From Albirhodobacter sp048262715 (lineage in GTDB: Bacteria > Pseudomonadota > Alphaproteobacteria > Rhodobacterales > Rhodobacteraceae): 64,000 nucleotides of DNA. The notes below the pieces were generated by a model that was given only the letters and a program-made list of their open reading frames with translations, was not told where the DNA came from and made no database searches. This document shows positions 24,881-33,106 of the stretch, one piece after another. The stretch spans positions 1 to 64,000 of the forward strand of contig JBLXEV010000013.1 in assembly GCA_048262715.1 (NCBI GenBank). Direction: 5' to 3'. A program made the translations under genes and the position numbers. Numbering within the stretch: the stretch's first letter is position 1; each line of letters opens with the position of its first letter.

Positions 24881-25864
24881 TTAAAGCTTGTTCACGGCGT
24901 CAAGCGCTGCCTGACCGGCATCGCCCGCGCTTTCCAAGAAGCGATCGATCACGCCTTTGGTGGCCTCACGGAAGGCGTCGCGCTGGTCGTCCGTCAACTC
25001 GACAACGGTCATTTTCTCGCGCAGGCGGGCCACGGCGGCATCCTCATCCGCGATCACGAAATCGCGCAGCGAGGCTTCGACTTCGGCCGCAGCATCGAGC
25101 ACGATCTTCTGGTTCTCTTCGGAGAGCCCCTCGAAGAAATCGTTGTTGATCACGGCGATGAACTCGATCACGCCGTCATTTGTCAGGGTGAGGGTATCCA
25201 TCGCCTCATAGAGACGGCGCTCTTCGACGCCGCTGGTGCCTGTCATGCCGATATCGACGGTGCCTTGCTGATAGGCGAGGAATTGTTCCGAGCCCGAGAT
25301 CAGAGTCGGCGCGCCGCCGAGGGCTTCGGCGGTCCAGCCTTGGACGGTGCCGTAGGAGCGGATTTTCTTGCCTTTGAAGGCGTCAGGCGTCGTCAGCCCG
25401 CCGCCATTGCTGACGAAGATATTGCGCCCGTAGCCCTGCCACCACAACACGCGGTTGTTGGTTTCTTTCAGGATCGAACCGTCCAGCAGCTTGCGCAGAT
25501 CGGAGCCCGGTGCGACGGCGGCGCGGAGTTTTTCTTCCGTGTCCAGCAGGAACGGCACGGAGACAACGGTCACGGCGGGCACCGCGCCTGCGTAGCGGCT
25601 CAGCGAGGCGGAGCCTGCGGTGATCGCGCCGGAGCCGACGGCCTCGGGGACTTGGTTATCCTTGAAAAGCTGTGCGGATGGGAACAGTTGGATGTTCAGA
25701 TCGCCGCCCGATTTTTCGGAGATGATTTTCCCGAAATCTTCCCAGTTTTTCGCGAGATAGTGGGTTTCAGGCAGTTGCAGCGTGACGCTGATCGTTTCGG
25801 CCTGTGCCGGAACCGCCGCGCCAATGACAGCGGCTGCGAGTGCCGCTTGAATCCAGTGTTTCAT
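24881..25864 (-). CDS. dctP: TRAP transporter substrate-binding protein (DctP family)
   Basis: A 327-residue periplasmic protein. Sec signal MKHWIQAALAAAVIGAAVPA ends near AQA (residues 20-22). The mature part has LPETHYLAKNWEDFG, GGDLNIQLFPSAQL and FKGKKIRSYGTVQGW, the DctP region with the ligand-binding arginine. Substrate unknown, probably a carboxylate. SD GGGAGG precedes the ATG. It is the first TRAP gene; a sugar isomerase-like gene lies 172 bp upstream on the same strand. Confidence 0.9.
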   Translation of the reverse strand: MKHWIQAALAAAVIGAAVPAQAETISVTLQLPETHYLAKNWEDFGKIISEKSGGDLNIQLFPSAQLFKDNQVPEAVGSGAITAGSASLSRYAGAVPAVTVVSVPFLLDTEEKLRAAVAPGSDLRKLLDGSILKETNNRVLWWQGYGRNIFVSNGGGLTTPDAFKGKKIRSYGTVQGWTAEALGGAPTLISGSEQFLAYQQGTVDIGMTGTSGVEERRLYEAMDTLTLTNDGVIEFIAVINNDFFEGLSEENQKIVLDAAAEVEASLRDFVIADEDAAVARLREKMTVVELTDDQRDAFREATKGVIDRFLESAGDAGQAALDAVNKL

Positions 25865-26036
25865 ATAACCTCCCTAAGGTTTTTCAGTCCGAATGTCGCT
25901 ATCGCGCCACATCTTGCACGCTCTTGCAAATCTGCCGGAACTTTAGGCAGCTGTGGCGGCGGCGGCAAGGTATTGGTGCATTGGTGGCGCGATTTTACGG
26001 CGTGCCCCGCATGGGTGCGGGATCCGCGATAGGGGC

Positions 26037-26687
26037 TCAGCCGAGGGCTTCGTTCCACAAAAGGCGGTAAGGGGCTTCATCCTCGATAATGTCGCTAAAG
26101 CGGCCAATCGGTTCGAGGAAGTAGTTATCCGTCAGGTCATCGTTGCATTCGCTGACTTCGCCGACAAACACGGGGGCCTTCTCGCCCCAGAACCGGTGCT
26201 GGATCCCGCGCGGGATCGTGATGCTCTGGCCAGCGGTGAGGCGGTGAACCCCGTAGAGCGGGGCCTCGGCCCCGTCGATGCGCACCATCGTATCGTGGCA
26301 GTCGAGCACGGCGCCTTCCTTGGTGAACTCGACGCAGAGCGTCCCGCCGCCGCGCACGATAATATCCTCCAGCTTGGATTTATGCGCATGGAACGGGGTC
26401 TCTTGATCCACCCCGACGAAGAGCAGCTTTTCGGCATAGGGGCGCTCATTCGGGGCGAGAATTCCGTTGCGCAGGCAAAACAGCGCGAGACCGCGGCGCG
26501 CGAAATCGCCGCTGCCGTAATCGGTGACATCCCAGCCCATCTGGCGGGCGCGCAGCCAAGCGCTTTGATCGGGATTCGCGCGGTGATCCTGCGCCGACCA
26601 ATTCGCCCAGACAGGCAGCGACCAGCGGAAATTGCGGAGCGTTTCTTCGGAGGCGCGGAGCACTTGATTGATCTGAGAGCGCTTCAT
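26037..26687 (-). CDS. D-lyxose isomerase-like cupin protein
   Basis: A 216-residue protein of the D-lyxose ketol-isomerase family (DUF1498-like cupin). The metal site is visible as H-x-H-x4-E (FHAHKSKLEDI, about residues 119-129) and a later histidine in PRGIQHRFWG (about 175-184). It would interconvert an aldose such as D-lyxose or D-mannose with its ketose. It lies between the divergent ribose operon and the TRAP operon, and could belong to either regulon. Confidence 0.78.
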   Translation of the reverse strand: MKRSQINQVLRASEETLRNFRWSLPVWANWSAQDHRANPDQSAWLRARQMGWDVTDYGSGDFARRGLALFCLRNGILAPNERPYAEKLLFVGVDQETPFHAHKSKLEDIIVRGGGTLCVEFTKEGAVLDCHDTMVRIDGAEAPLYGVHRLTAGQSITIPRGIQHRFWGEKAPVFVGEVSECNDDLTDNYFLEPIGRFSDIIEDEAPYRLLWNEALG

Positions 26688-26861
26688 GGTGTGGATCCGT
26701 TCGTCAGGGAAAAGGGCGATTTGCGGCGAGGCTAGCGGGCGCTGGTAGACATGGGAAGCCCTTGTCGGGGTTGATTTTTTGCGACTTCATGGGGTGTCGC
26801 CCGCGAATATGTAACAATATGTTATAAAAAGGATTTTTGATATTTTGGCGCGGGGTGAGAA

Positions 26862-26885
26862 AATATGAAACGTTTCATATTGACA
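26862..26885 (+). promoter_or_regulatory. LacI-type operator overlapping a -35 box upstream of rbsB
   Basis: AATATGAAACGTTTCATATT (26862-26881) is a perfect 20-bp palindrome with the central CG typical of LacI-family sites. It overlaps TTGACA (26880-26885), so a bound repressor would block polymerase. The cognate regulator is probably the LacI protein at the end of this operon. A second dyad, TAACA-ATA-TGTTA (26812-26824), lies upstream and may serve the divergent isomerase gene. Confidence 0.8.
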
Positions 26886-26974
26886 GTTTTCACTTTCGAT
26901 GACTTTCTAGGCGTCGGTCGGGAACAGCGGCGGGAGGCCGTTTGCCCGAGTGACCGAAAGCGAGGGAGGCTATC

Positions 26975-27895
26975 ATGAAATTTGTAAAATTCGCTGCTGC
27001 GGCAGCGACAGGTCTGATGTTGTCCACGGGGCTGGCAGCGGCGGATGAAAAGCCTGTTGTCGGGCTGATTATGAAATCGCTGGCGAATGAATTCTTCCAA
27101 AACATGTTGGAAGGCGCGGAGGCCCATGCGGCCAAGCGGGGCGATTACGAGCTGCGCGCGGTGGGCATGCAGAACGAGACCGATTTTGAATCGCAGATCA
27201 ACGCGGTTGAGAACTTCATCACCCAAGGGGTCGATGCGATTGTCGTGGCGCCTGCGGACAGCAAAGCGATGGTGCGTCCGCTCAAACGCGCGATGGAAGC
27301 GGGCATTGTTGTGGTGAACTTCGATGTGGCGCTGGATGAAGGCGCGAAAGAGCAGCAGGGCGTCGAGCTGGCCTTCGTGGGCCCCGATAACCGTGGCGGC
27401 GCGAAGCTGGCAGGCGATGCACTGGGCCAGCTTTTGGGTGAAGGCGGCAAGGTTGTCATCGTTGAGGGCAACCCCGGCGCGGATAACGCAACGCAGCGGC
27501 GCCTCGGGTTCGAGGATGCGGTGGCGGAGAACAAGCTTGATCTGCTCGACAGCCGCACCGCACATTGGGAAACCGAGGAGGCCAATCAGGTGTTCTCGAC
27601 GATGCTGACCGCGCATCCCGATATCCAAGGCGTGATGGCGGCGAATGACTCGATGGCGATTGGCGTTGTCAAAGCGCTGGAGAGCGCGGGCCGCAGCGAT
27701 ATCAAAGTTGTCGGCTTCGACGCGATCCCTGCGGTGCTGCCGATGCTCGACGACGGGCGGATGTTGGCGACGGTCGATCAGTTCGGTCAGCAAATGGCCG
27801 CCAATGCGATTGATATGGCGCTTGGCGTTGTTGAGGGTGGCCCCGCACTTGAAGGCTGGGTGAAAACCCCGATCGAGCTGGTCACGGGCAAGTAA
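26975..27895 (+). CDS. rbsB: Ribose-type ABC importer binding protein
   Basis: A 306-residue periplasmic sugar-binding protein. Sec signal to about residue 23 (GLAAADEKP). The mature protein has LMKSLANEFF-like start (LIMKSLANEFFQNM), GVDAIVVAPADSKAM, a hinge with NFDVAL, EGNPGADNATQR and AANDSMAIGVVKAL. It delivers the pentose to RbsAC. SD AGGGAGGC precedes the ATG. Ribose is inferred from rbsD and rbsK downstream. Confidence 0.92.
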   Translation: MKFVKFAAAAATGLMLSTGLAAADEKPVVGLIMKSLANEFFQNMLEGAEAHAAKRGDYELRAVGMQNETDFESQINAVENFITQGVDAIVVAPADSKAMVRPLKRAMEAGIVVVNFDVALDEGAKEQQGVELAFVGPDNRGGAKLAGDALGQLLGEGGKVVIVEGNPGADNATQRRLGFEDAVAENKLDLLDSRTAHWETEEANQVFSTMLTAHPDIQGVMAANDSMAIGVVKALESAGRSDIKVVGFDAIPAVLPMLDDGRMLATVDQFGQQMAANAIDMALGVVEGGPALEGWVKTPIELVTGK

Positions 27896-27902
27896 TCCTG
27901 CG

Positions 27903-27955
27903 GCCGGAGTGCGCTCCGGCAGCAAGCGGCCCGCCGCGCCGATGCGGGGCGGGCC
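27903..27955 (+). terminator. Two consecutive hairpins between rbsB and rbsA
   Basis: GCCGGAG/CTCCGGC (27903-27909, 27914-27920) and GGCCCGCC/GGCGGGCC (27928-27935, 27948-27955). There is no U tract. The position suggests 3' protection of the rbsB message and reduced rbsA expression. Confidence 0.6.
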
Positions 27956-28057
27956 ACATACTCGACCTGAGACATACGCGACCCGAGATTGGGGGGCCTT
28001 GCGAGGCGGGACCGATCTCACACGTCCTTATGAACATGAATGAAACGGGACAATCTG

Positions 28058-29602
28058 ATGAATGTGTCACCCAATACACCGCTTCTGAGCGTCTCTGGCC
28101 TGCGCAAATCCTTCGGCGGGATCCACGCGCTGAGCGGGGTGAGCTTTGCGCTGACCAAGGGCGAAGTCCATGCGCTTGTGGGCGAGAATGGCGCGGGGAA
28201 ATCGACGCTGATCAAGGTGCTTTCGGGCGTTCACGCGTTTGACGCCGGAGAGATAGAGATTGACGGGCAGAGCTATCGCCCTGCCTCGCCCCATGCCGCG
28301 AAGCTGGCGGGGATTCAGGTGGTGCATCAGGAGTTCAACCTGCTGAACGATCTGAGCGTGGCGGAGAATATTTCCATCGAGGCGATGCCGAAAACGCGGC
28401 TGGGTCTGTTGGATCGCCGCGAGATGAACGCACGGGCGCGCACCGCGCTGGATGCGATCGGGCTGAGCGATGTCGATGTGACGGCGCGGGTGCGCAGCCT
28501 CGGGATTGCGCATCGCCAGTTGATCGAGATCGCGCGGGCGTTGCAAAGCGAGAGCCGGATTTTGATCCTCGACGAGCCGACCGCGACGCTGACAGCGCGC
28601 GAGACCGAGCGGCTGTTCGAGATCGTCGCGGGGATTAAGGCGAAGGGCGTGACGGTGGTGTTTGTGTCGCACCATCTCGAGGAGGTCTTCGGGATTTGCG
28701 ACCGTGTGACGGTGTTCCGCAATGGCGAGACGATCACCACGCAGCAGATCGCGGAGGTGAGCCCCGAACAGGTGGTCAGCTATATGGTGGGCCGCGATCT
28801 GGAAGCTGGCGGCGAGACTGCCGCGGGGCCGGATGCGAGCGCGAAGCTGGCACTTTCGGTGCGCGGGTTGAAGACAAAGGCTGCGGGGGCTTTGAGCGCG
28901 GGTATCTCGTTTGAGCTGCGCCGAGGCGAGATCCTCGGGATTGCGGGGCTTGTCGGTGCGGGGCGCACGGAAGTTCTGCGCGCGATTTTCGGTGCGGATC
29001 CGATGCTGGCGGGGCAGATCGAGATGGGCGGCAAGCCGCTCGCGATCACCGCGCCGCGCGATGCGATTGCGGCGGGGATCGGCTTTGTGACCGAGGATCG
29101 CAAGGACGAGGGGCTGATCCTTGGCATGTCGATCGCGCAGAATACCTCGCTGGCCGATATCAAATCGGTGTCGAAGCGCGGGCTGCTGCACTTCGCCAAA
29201 GAGCGCGCCTTGGCTGAGGCGGGGGGGAAGCGGCTGCGCTTGAAATTCGGGCGGATCACCGATCCGGCGTCGAGCCTTTCGGGCGGCAATCAGCAGAAGG
29301 TGGTGCTGGCGAAATGGCTGGCGCGGAACCCGACCTTGCTGATGCTGGACGAGCCGACGCGGGGCGTCGATGTTGGCGCGAAGGCGGAGATCTATGCGAT
29401 TTTGCGCGATTTGGCGGCGCAGGGGGTGTCGATGATTGTCGTCTCCTCCGAGCTGCCCGAGCTGATCACGCTCACGGACCGGCTGATCGTGATGTCAGGC
29501 CATAAAATTCAAGGCGCGCTGGACCGCGCCGACTATTCACAAGAGCGCATCTTGCAACTGGCCTATGGGCAGGCTGCCAAGCCCGAAGCGGTGCCAGCAT
29601 GA
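28058..29602 (+). CDS. rbsA: Ribose-type ABC importer ATPase (double domain)
   Basis: A 514-residue tandem ATPase. Domain 1 has GENGAGKST (about residue 44), the signature-like region IAHRQLIEIARAL and ILDEPTATLT. Domain 2 has the degenerate P loop GLVGAGRTE (about 303), LSGGNQQKVVLAKWL (about 406) and MLDEPTRGVDVGAK, as in RbsA. It energises RbsC. I prefer ATG 28058, which starts MNVSPNTPLLSV, over ATG 28040; neither has a strong Shine-Dalgarno. It overlaps rbsC (ATGA). Confidence 0.92.
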   Translation: MNVSPNTPLLSVSGLRKSFGGIHALSGVSFALTKGEVHALVGENGAGKSTLIKVLSGVHAFDAGEIEIDGQSYRPASPHAAKLAGIQVVHQEFNLLNDLSVAENISIEAMPKTRLGLLDRREMNARARTALDAIGLSDVDVTARVRSLGIAHRQLIEIARALQSESRILILDEPTATLTARETERLFEIVAGIKAKGVTVVFVSHHLEEVFGICDRVTVFRNGETITTQQIAEVSPEQVVSYMVGRDLEAGGETAAGPDASAKLALSVRGLKTKAAGALSAGISFELRRGEILGIAGLVGAGRTEVLRAIFGADPMLAGQIEMGGKPLAITAPRDAIAAGIGFVTEDRKDEGLILGMSIAQNTSLADIKSVSKRGLLHFAKERALAEAGGKRLRLKFGRITDPASSLSGGNQQKVVLAKWLARNPTLLMLDEPTRGVDVGAKAEIYAILRDLAAQGVSMIVVSSELPELITLTDRLIVMSGHKIQGALDRADYSQERILQLAYGQAAKPEAVPA

Positions 29603-30642
29603 GCGGGGCGAAAACGAGTGGGGCTGACGCCTCCGCCGCAGCGGCGCAGGCTTTGAGCGCGCGAAACACCAGATCGGGAGAGAGAATTTTGTCCATCCGC
29701 AGTATCATCAATAACGCAGGGATCGGGCTGGCGCTTTTGATCATGATCGCGTTTTTCGCCGTGGCGAGTGAGCATTTCCTCTCGTCCAACAATATCACCA
29801 ATATCCTGACGCAGATCACGATCAACCTGATCCTTGCGGTGGGGATGACCTTTGTGATCCTGATCGGCGGGATCGATCTCTCGGTCGGATCGGTGATGGC
29901 CTTTGCGGCGGTGGTCGCGGGGAAGGCGATCACGCTGGAGGGGCTCGGCGCGACGGAACTGATCGCGCTGGCGGTGCTCGCGGGGCTGCTGGCGGGGATG
30001 GTGTGCGGGATTTTGAACGGGGTGGTGAGCGCCTATTGGTCGCTGCCCTCCTTCATCATCACGCTTGGGATGCTGAATATCGCACGCGGCGCGGGGCTGC
30101 AGATTTCCGGCGCGCAGACGATCTATTCCTTCCCCTTCGCGTTTGAAGAATTCGGCTCCAAACTGGTGTTCGGCGTGCCTGTGGTGTTCCTCGTCGCGCT
30201 GGCGCTTGTGGTGGTGGCGTGGTTCGTTCTCAACCGCACCGTTTTCGGGCGGCTGATCTACGGGATCGGCAATAACGAGGAGGCGGTGCGCCTCGCGGGG
30301 CATCCGGTGTTCTGGTACAAGGTCGCGGCGTTTTCGATCTGCGGGCTGACGGCGGGGATCGCGGCGATTGTCTATATGGCGCGGCTCAATATCTCCTCGC
30401 CGATTGCGGGCATCGGGTTCGAGTTGAACGCGATTGCGGCGGTGATTATCGGCGGCACCAGCCTTTCAGGCGGGCGCGGTTCGGTGATCGGCACATTGCT
30501 GGGCGCAATCATCATCGGCGTTCTGGCGAATGGGTTGATCCTGATCGGGCTGAGCGATTTCATGCGTCAGATGATTACCGGTGTGGTGATCGTGGTGGCG
30601 GTTATTCTGGATCATTATCGCGCGAAGTATTCGGCCTCATGA
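29599..30642 (+). CDS. rbsC: Ribose-type ABC importer permease
   Basis: A 347-residue permease with 8-10 helices after a polar N-terminus of about 40 residues. RbsC hallmarks are GMTFVILIGGIDLSVGS (about 90), RNTIFG-like NRTVFGRLIYGIGNNEEA (about 212-230) and NAIAAVIIGGTSLSGGRGS (about 276). It overlaps both neighbours by ATGA, so expression is translationally coupled. Confidence 0.93.
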   Translation: MSGAKTSGADASAAAAQALSARNTRSGERILSIRSIINNAGIGLALLIMIAFFAVASEHFLSSNNITNILTQITINLILAVGMTFVILIGGIDLSVGSVMAFAAVVAGKAITLEGLGATELIALAVLAGLLAGMVCGILNGVVSAYWSLPSFIITLGMLNIARGAGLQISGAQTIYSFPFAFEEFGSKLVFGVPVVFLVALALVVVAWFVLNRTVFGRLIYGIGNNEEAVRLAGHPVFWYKVAAFSICGLTAGIAAIVYMARLNISSPIAGIGFELNAIAAVIIGGTSLSGGRGSVIGTLLGAIIIGVLANGLILIGLSDFMRQMITGVVIVVAVILDHYRAKYSAS

Positions 30643-31049
30643 AACGCACAGCTTTATTGAACCGGCACCTGAGTGCCCTTGTGGCCGAGCTTGGCCATCT
30701 TGACGAAATCACCGTCGCGGATGCGGGCTTGCCGGTGCCCGACGGGGTGCGGGTGATTGATCTTGCGGTGGTGGCGGGCTTGCCCACGCTGTTCCAACTG
30801 ATCACGGCGCTGCGCCATGAGTTGATCATCGAGGAGGCGATCTACGCGGGCGAGGCGAGCAAGTCGCTGGCGGCGCAAATGTCGGCCGAGATGGCGGGCT
30901 GGCAGGCCGAGACCGGAAAGCCGATCACGCTGCGGGTTCTGTCGCATGATGATTTCAAGGCGCGGACCCGCAAATCCAAAGCGGTGATCCGCACCGGAGA
31001 ATGCACGCCCTATGCCAATCTCATTCTGGTTTGCGGGGTGCCGTTTTGA
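30639..31049 (+). CDS. rbsD: D-ribose pyranase
   Basis: A 136-residue RbsD, full length. H20 and D28 (ELGHLDEITVADAGLPVP) correspond to catalytic residues of RbsD, and TGECTPYANLILVCGV closes the protein. It interconverts beta-pyranose and beta-furanose forms of ribose so the kinase can use the sugar. Its presence is the main reason to call this locus ribose-specific. Confidence 0.95.
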   Translation: MKRTALLNRHLSALVAELGHLDEITVADAGLPVPDGVRVIDLAVVAGLPTLFQLITALRHELIIEEAIYAGEASKSLAAQMSAEMAGWQAETGKPITLRVLSHDDFKARTRKSKAVIRTGECTPYANLILVCGVPF

Positions 31050-31960
31050 GCGATGTGGTGGTTCTGGGCAGCATTAATCTCGACCTGACGAGCTATCTGG
31101 ACCGTTGGCCGGAAATTGGCGAGACGGTGACGGCGGCGAGCACCGCGCTCGGCCTTGGGGGCAAGGGCGCCAATCAGGCGGTTGCGGTGGCGCGGCTGGG
31201 CGGATCGGTGGCGATGCTGGGCGCTGTCGGGCGCGATAGTTTCGGCGCCGATGTCAGCGCGCGACTGCGGGGCGAAGGGGTCGATCTTTCGTTGCGCGAG
31301 GTCGAGGGCGAGACCACGGGGATGGCCTTTATCGATGTTGGCCCCGATGGCGGCAATATCATCCGGCTCTCGACGGGCAGCAATGCGCATCTGACGGCGG
31401 AATTTGTCGAGGCGCATGCGGCGGTGCTAACGGGCGCGAAAGTGCTGCTGTTGCAAAACGAGGTGCCGCTGGCGGCCTCGCTGCGCGCGGCGCAGATCGC
31501 GCGGGCCGCAGGCGCGTTGGTGGTGATGGATCCGGCCCCTGCGCCGGTGCCGTTCTGGCGGCGCGAGGTGCTGGAGGCGTTCGACGTGATCACGCCGAAT
31601 GCGCAGGAAGCGCATCTGATTTTGGGCGATCTTCCGCAGACATTGGATCAGGCGGAAGCGGCGGCGCGGGCTTTATGTAATCTCGGGCCGCGCGGGGCGA
31701 TTGTGACGATGGGCGGCGACGGGGTTGCGTGGTGCCTGCACGGCGACAGCGGCCAGCGGCCCGCGCCGCGTGTCGCGGCGATTGATACAGTCGCGGCGGG
31801 GGATTGTTTCAACGGGGCCTTCGCCAGCGCAATCGCGCGCGGGATGGCGGTGGCTGAGGCGATCCGCTTTGCGGGGGCGGCGGGCGCTTTGGCGACGACA
31901 CGGCGCGGGGCGTCCGAGGCTGCGCCAACGCGGGCCGAGGTTGAGGCATTTCTGGGCTGA
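31046..31960 (+). CDS. rbsK: Ribokinase
   Basis: A 304-residue PfkB-family kinase: VVLGSINLDL at the N-terminus, LGGKGANQAVAVARLGG (about 34-50), and the catalytic GxGD-like AAGDCFNGAFASAIARG (about 248). It phosphorylates ribose to ribose-5-phosphate. The best start is TTG 31046, which overlaps the rbsD stop (TTGA) and matches the family N-terminus; the upstream ATG at 31001 would add unrelated residues. Confidence 0.92.
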   Translation: MSDVVVLGSINLDLTSYLDRWPEIGETVTAASTALGLGGKGANQAVAVARLGGSVAMLGAVGRDSFGADVSARLRGEGVDLSLREVEGETTGMAFIDVGPDGGNIIRLSTGSNAHLTAEFVEAHAAVLTGAKVLLLQNEVPLAASLRAAQIARAAGALVVMDPAPAPVPFWRREVLEAFDVITPNAQEAHLILGDLPQTLDQAEAAARALCNLGPRGAIVTMGGDGVAWCLHGDSGQRPAPRVAAIDTVAAGDCFNGAFASAIARGMAVAEAIRFAGAAGALATTRRGASEAAPTRAEVEAFLG

Positions 31961-32059
31961 GATCAGGCGGTTGGCTCTGGGCAATCGCGGGCCGCGCGCC
32001 TAGTCTGGGCCAAGGATCTGACGCCTGTGCGGGCGTCTGCGCAGCCTCGGGGAGCAGCA

Positions 32060-33106
32060 ATGGCAACGGTGAAAGACGTAGCGGCCCATGCGGGCGTCTC
32101 TGTCGGGACCGTCTCGAAGGTGTTATCCGGCGATGCCACGGTCAAGGACGCGCTGCGCGCCAAGGTCATGGCGGCGGTGGCCGCGCTGGAATACCGCCCG
32201 AATATGGCGGCGCGGGCGCTGCGCACCAACAAGATCAATGTCATTGGTCTGGTGGTGCCCGATATCACCAACCCGTTCTTCGCGCAGCTTGCGTTTCGGA
32301 TCGAGACCGAGGCCGCCGAGCGCGGGCATATGGTGATGCTGGCCAATACCCATGATGATCTCGCGACTGAAGCGCGGCAGATCGCGGCACTGCTGCGGCA
32401 GGCCCCGCGCGGGTTGATCATCGTCGCGACGAGCGATTCCAGCGCGGCGGCGGGGCCGATCGAGGTGCCTGTGGTCTCGCTGGATCGGCGGTTTCAGGAC
32501 AGCGCTTTGATCAGCACCGATCACGCGGCGGGATCGGCGCTGGTGGCGGCGCATCTGGTCGGGCTGGGGCATCGGCGGATCGCCTATCTGTGCGGGCCGC
32601 AACAGACCGAAGTGGGGCGGCAGCGTCTCAACGGGTTCCGCGACGAGATTGCGCGGCGGGCGGCGGCGCATCCCGATCTGGTGATCAGCGTGCATGAGGC
32701 GCAGTTCGATTACGAGAGCGGCGAGCAGATCGCACGCCGCCTGTTCGCGCAAGAGGATGATCTGCGGCCGACGGCTGTGGCGGCGGCGAGCGATCAGATC
32801 GCTTTGGGGGTGTTGCGTGCGGCGCGGGATATGGCGTTGGAGGTGCCGCGCGATGTGGCGGTGGCGGGGTTCGATGATATCACCCTCGCGGCGCTTTCCG
32901 TGCCCCGTCTGACGACGGTTTCGCAGCCGGTGCAGGCTTTGGCGAAAGCGGCGGTGGACCGGATTTTGGGCGCGGCGGGCGCGTCGCCTGCGGCGGCGGG
33001 TACATCGGGCGATATCTTCGTCGAGGGGGCGCTGGTGGTGCGCGGCTCGACGCAGGCGCGGGTGCCGCCCCCAACCGGGAGCGGCGTTGGGAGCGGCAGG
33101 GTGTGA
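32060..33106 (+). CDS. LacI-family regulator of the ribose operon
   Basis: A 348-residue repressor. The HTH is ATVKDVAAHAGVSVGTVSKV (2-21), with the hinge region ALEYRPNMAARAL. The effector domain is a periplasmic-binding fold (IGLVVPDITNPFFAQLA onwards). ATG 32060 follows GGGGAGCAGCA. It probably binds the 20-bp palindrome at 26862 and is relieved by ribose. Its stop touches the stop of the converging PepSY gene with no gap. Confidence 0.9.
   Translation: MATVKDVAAHAGVSVGTVSKVLSGDATVKDALRAKVMAAVAALEYRPNMAARALRTNKINVIGLVVPDITNPFFAQLAFRIETEAAERGHMVMLANTHDDLATEARQIAALLRQAPRGLIIVATSDSSAAAGPIEVPVVSLDRRFQDSALISTDHAAGSALVAAHLVGLGHRRIAYLCGPQQTEVGRQRLNGFRDEIARRAAAHPDLVISVHEAQFDYESGEQIARRLFAQEDDLRPTAVAAASDQIALGVLRAARDMALEVPRDVAVAGFDDITLAALSVPRLTTVSQPVQALAKAAVDRILGAAGASPAAAGTSGDIFVEGALVVRGSTQARVPPPTGSGVGSGRV

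Noticed and set aside
26037..26687. Calling the cupin protein mannose-6-phosphate isomerase
   Set aside because: Size and the HAH-x4-E motif fit the lyxose isomerase family better.
26822..28021. 399-codon minus-strand frame opposite rbsB
   Set aside because: Complement of rbsB; it also covers the rbs operator and hairpins.
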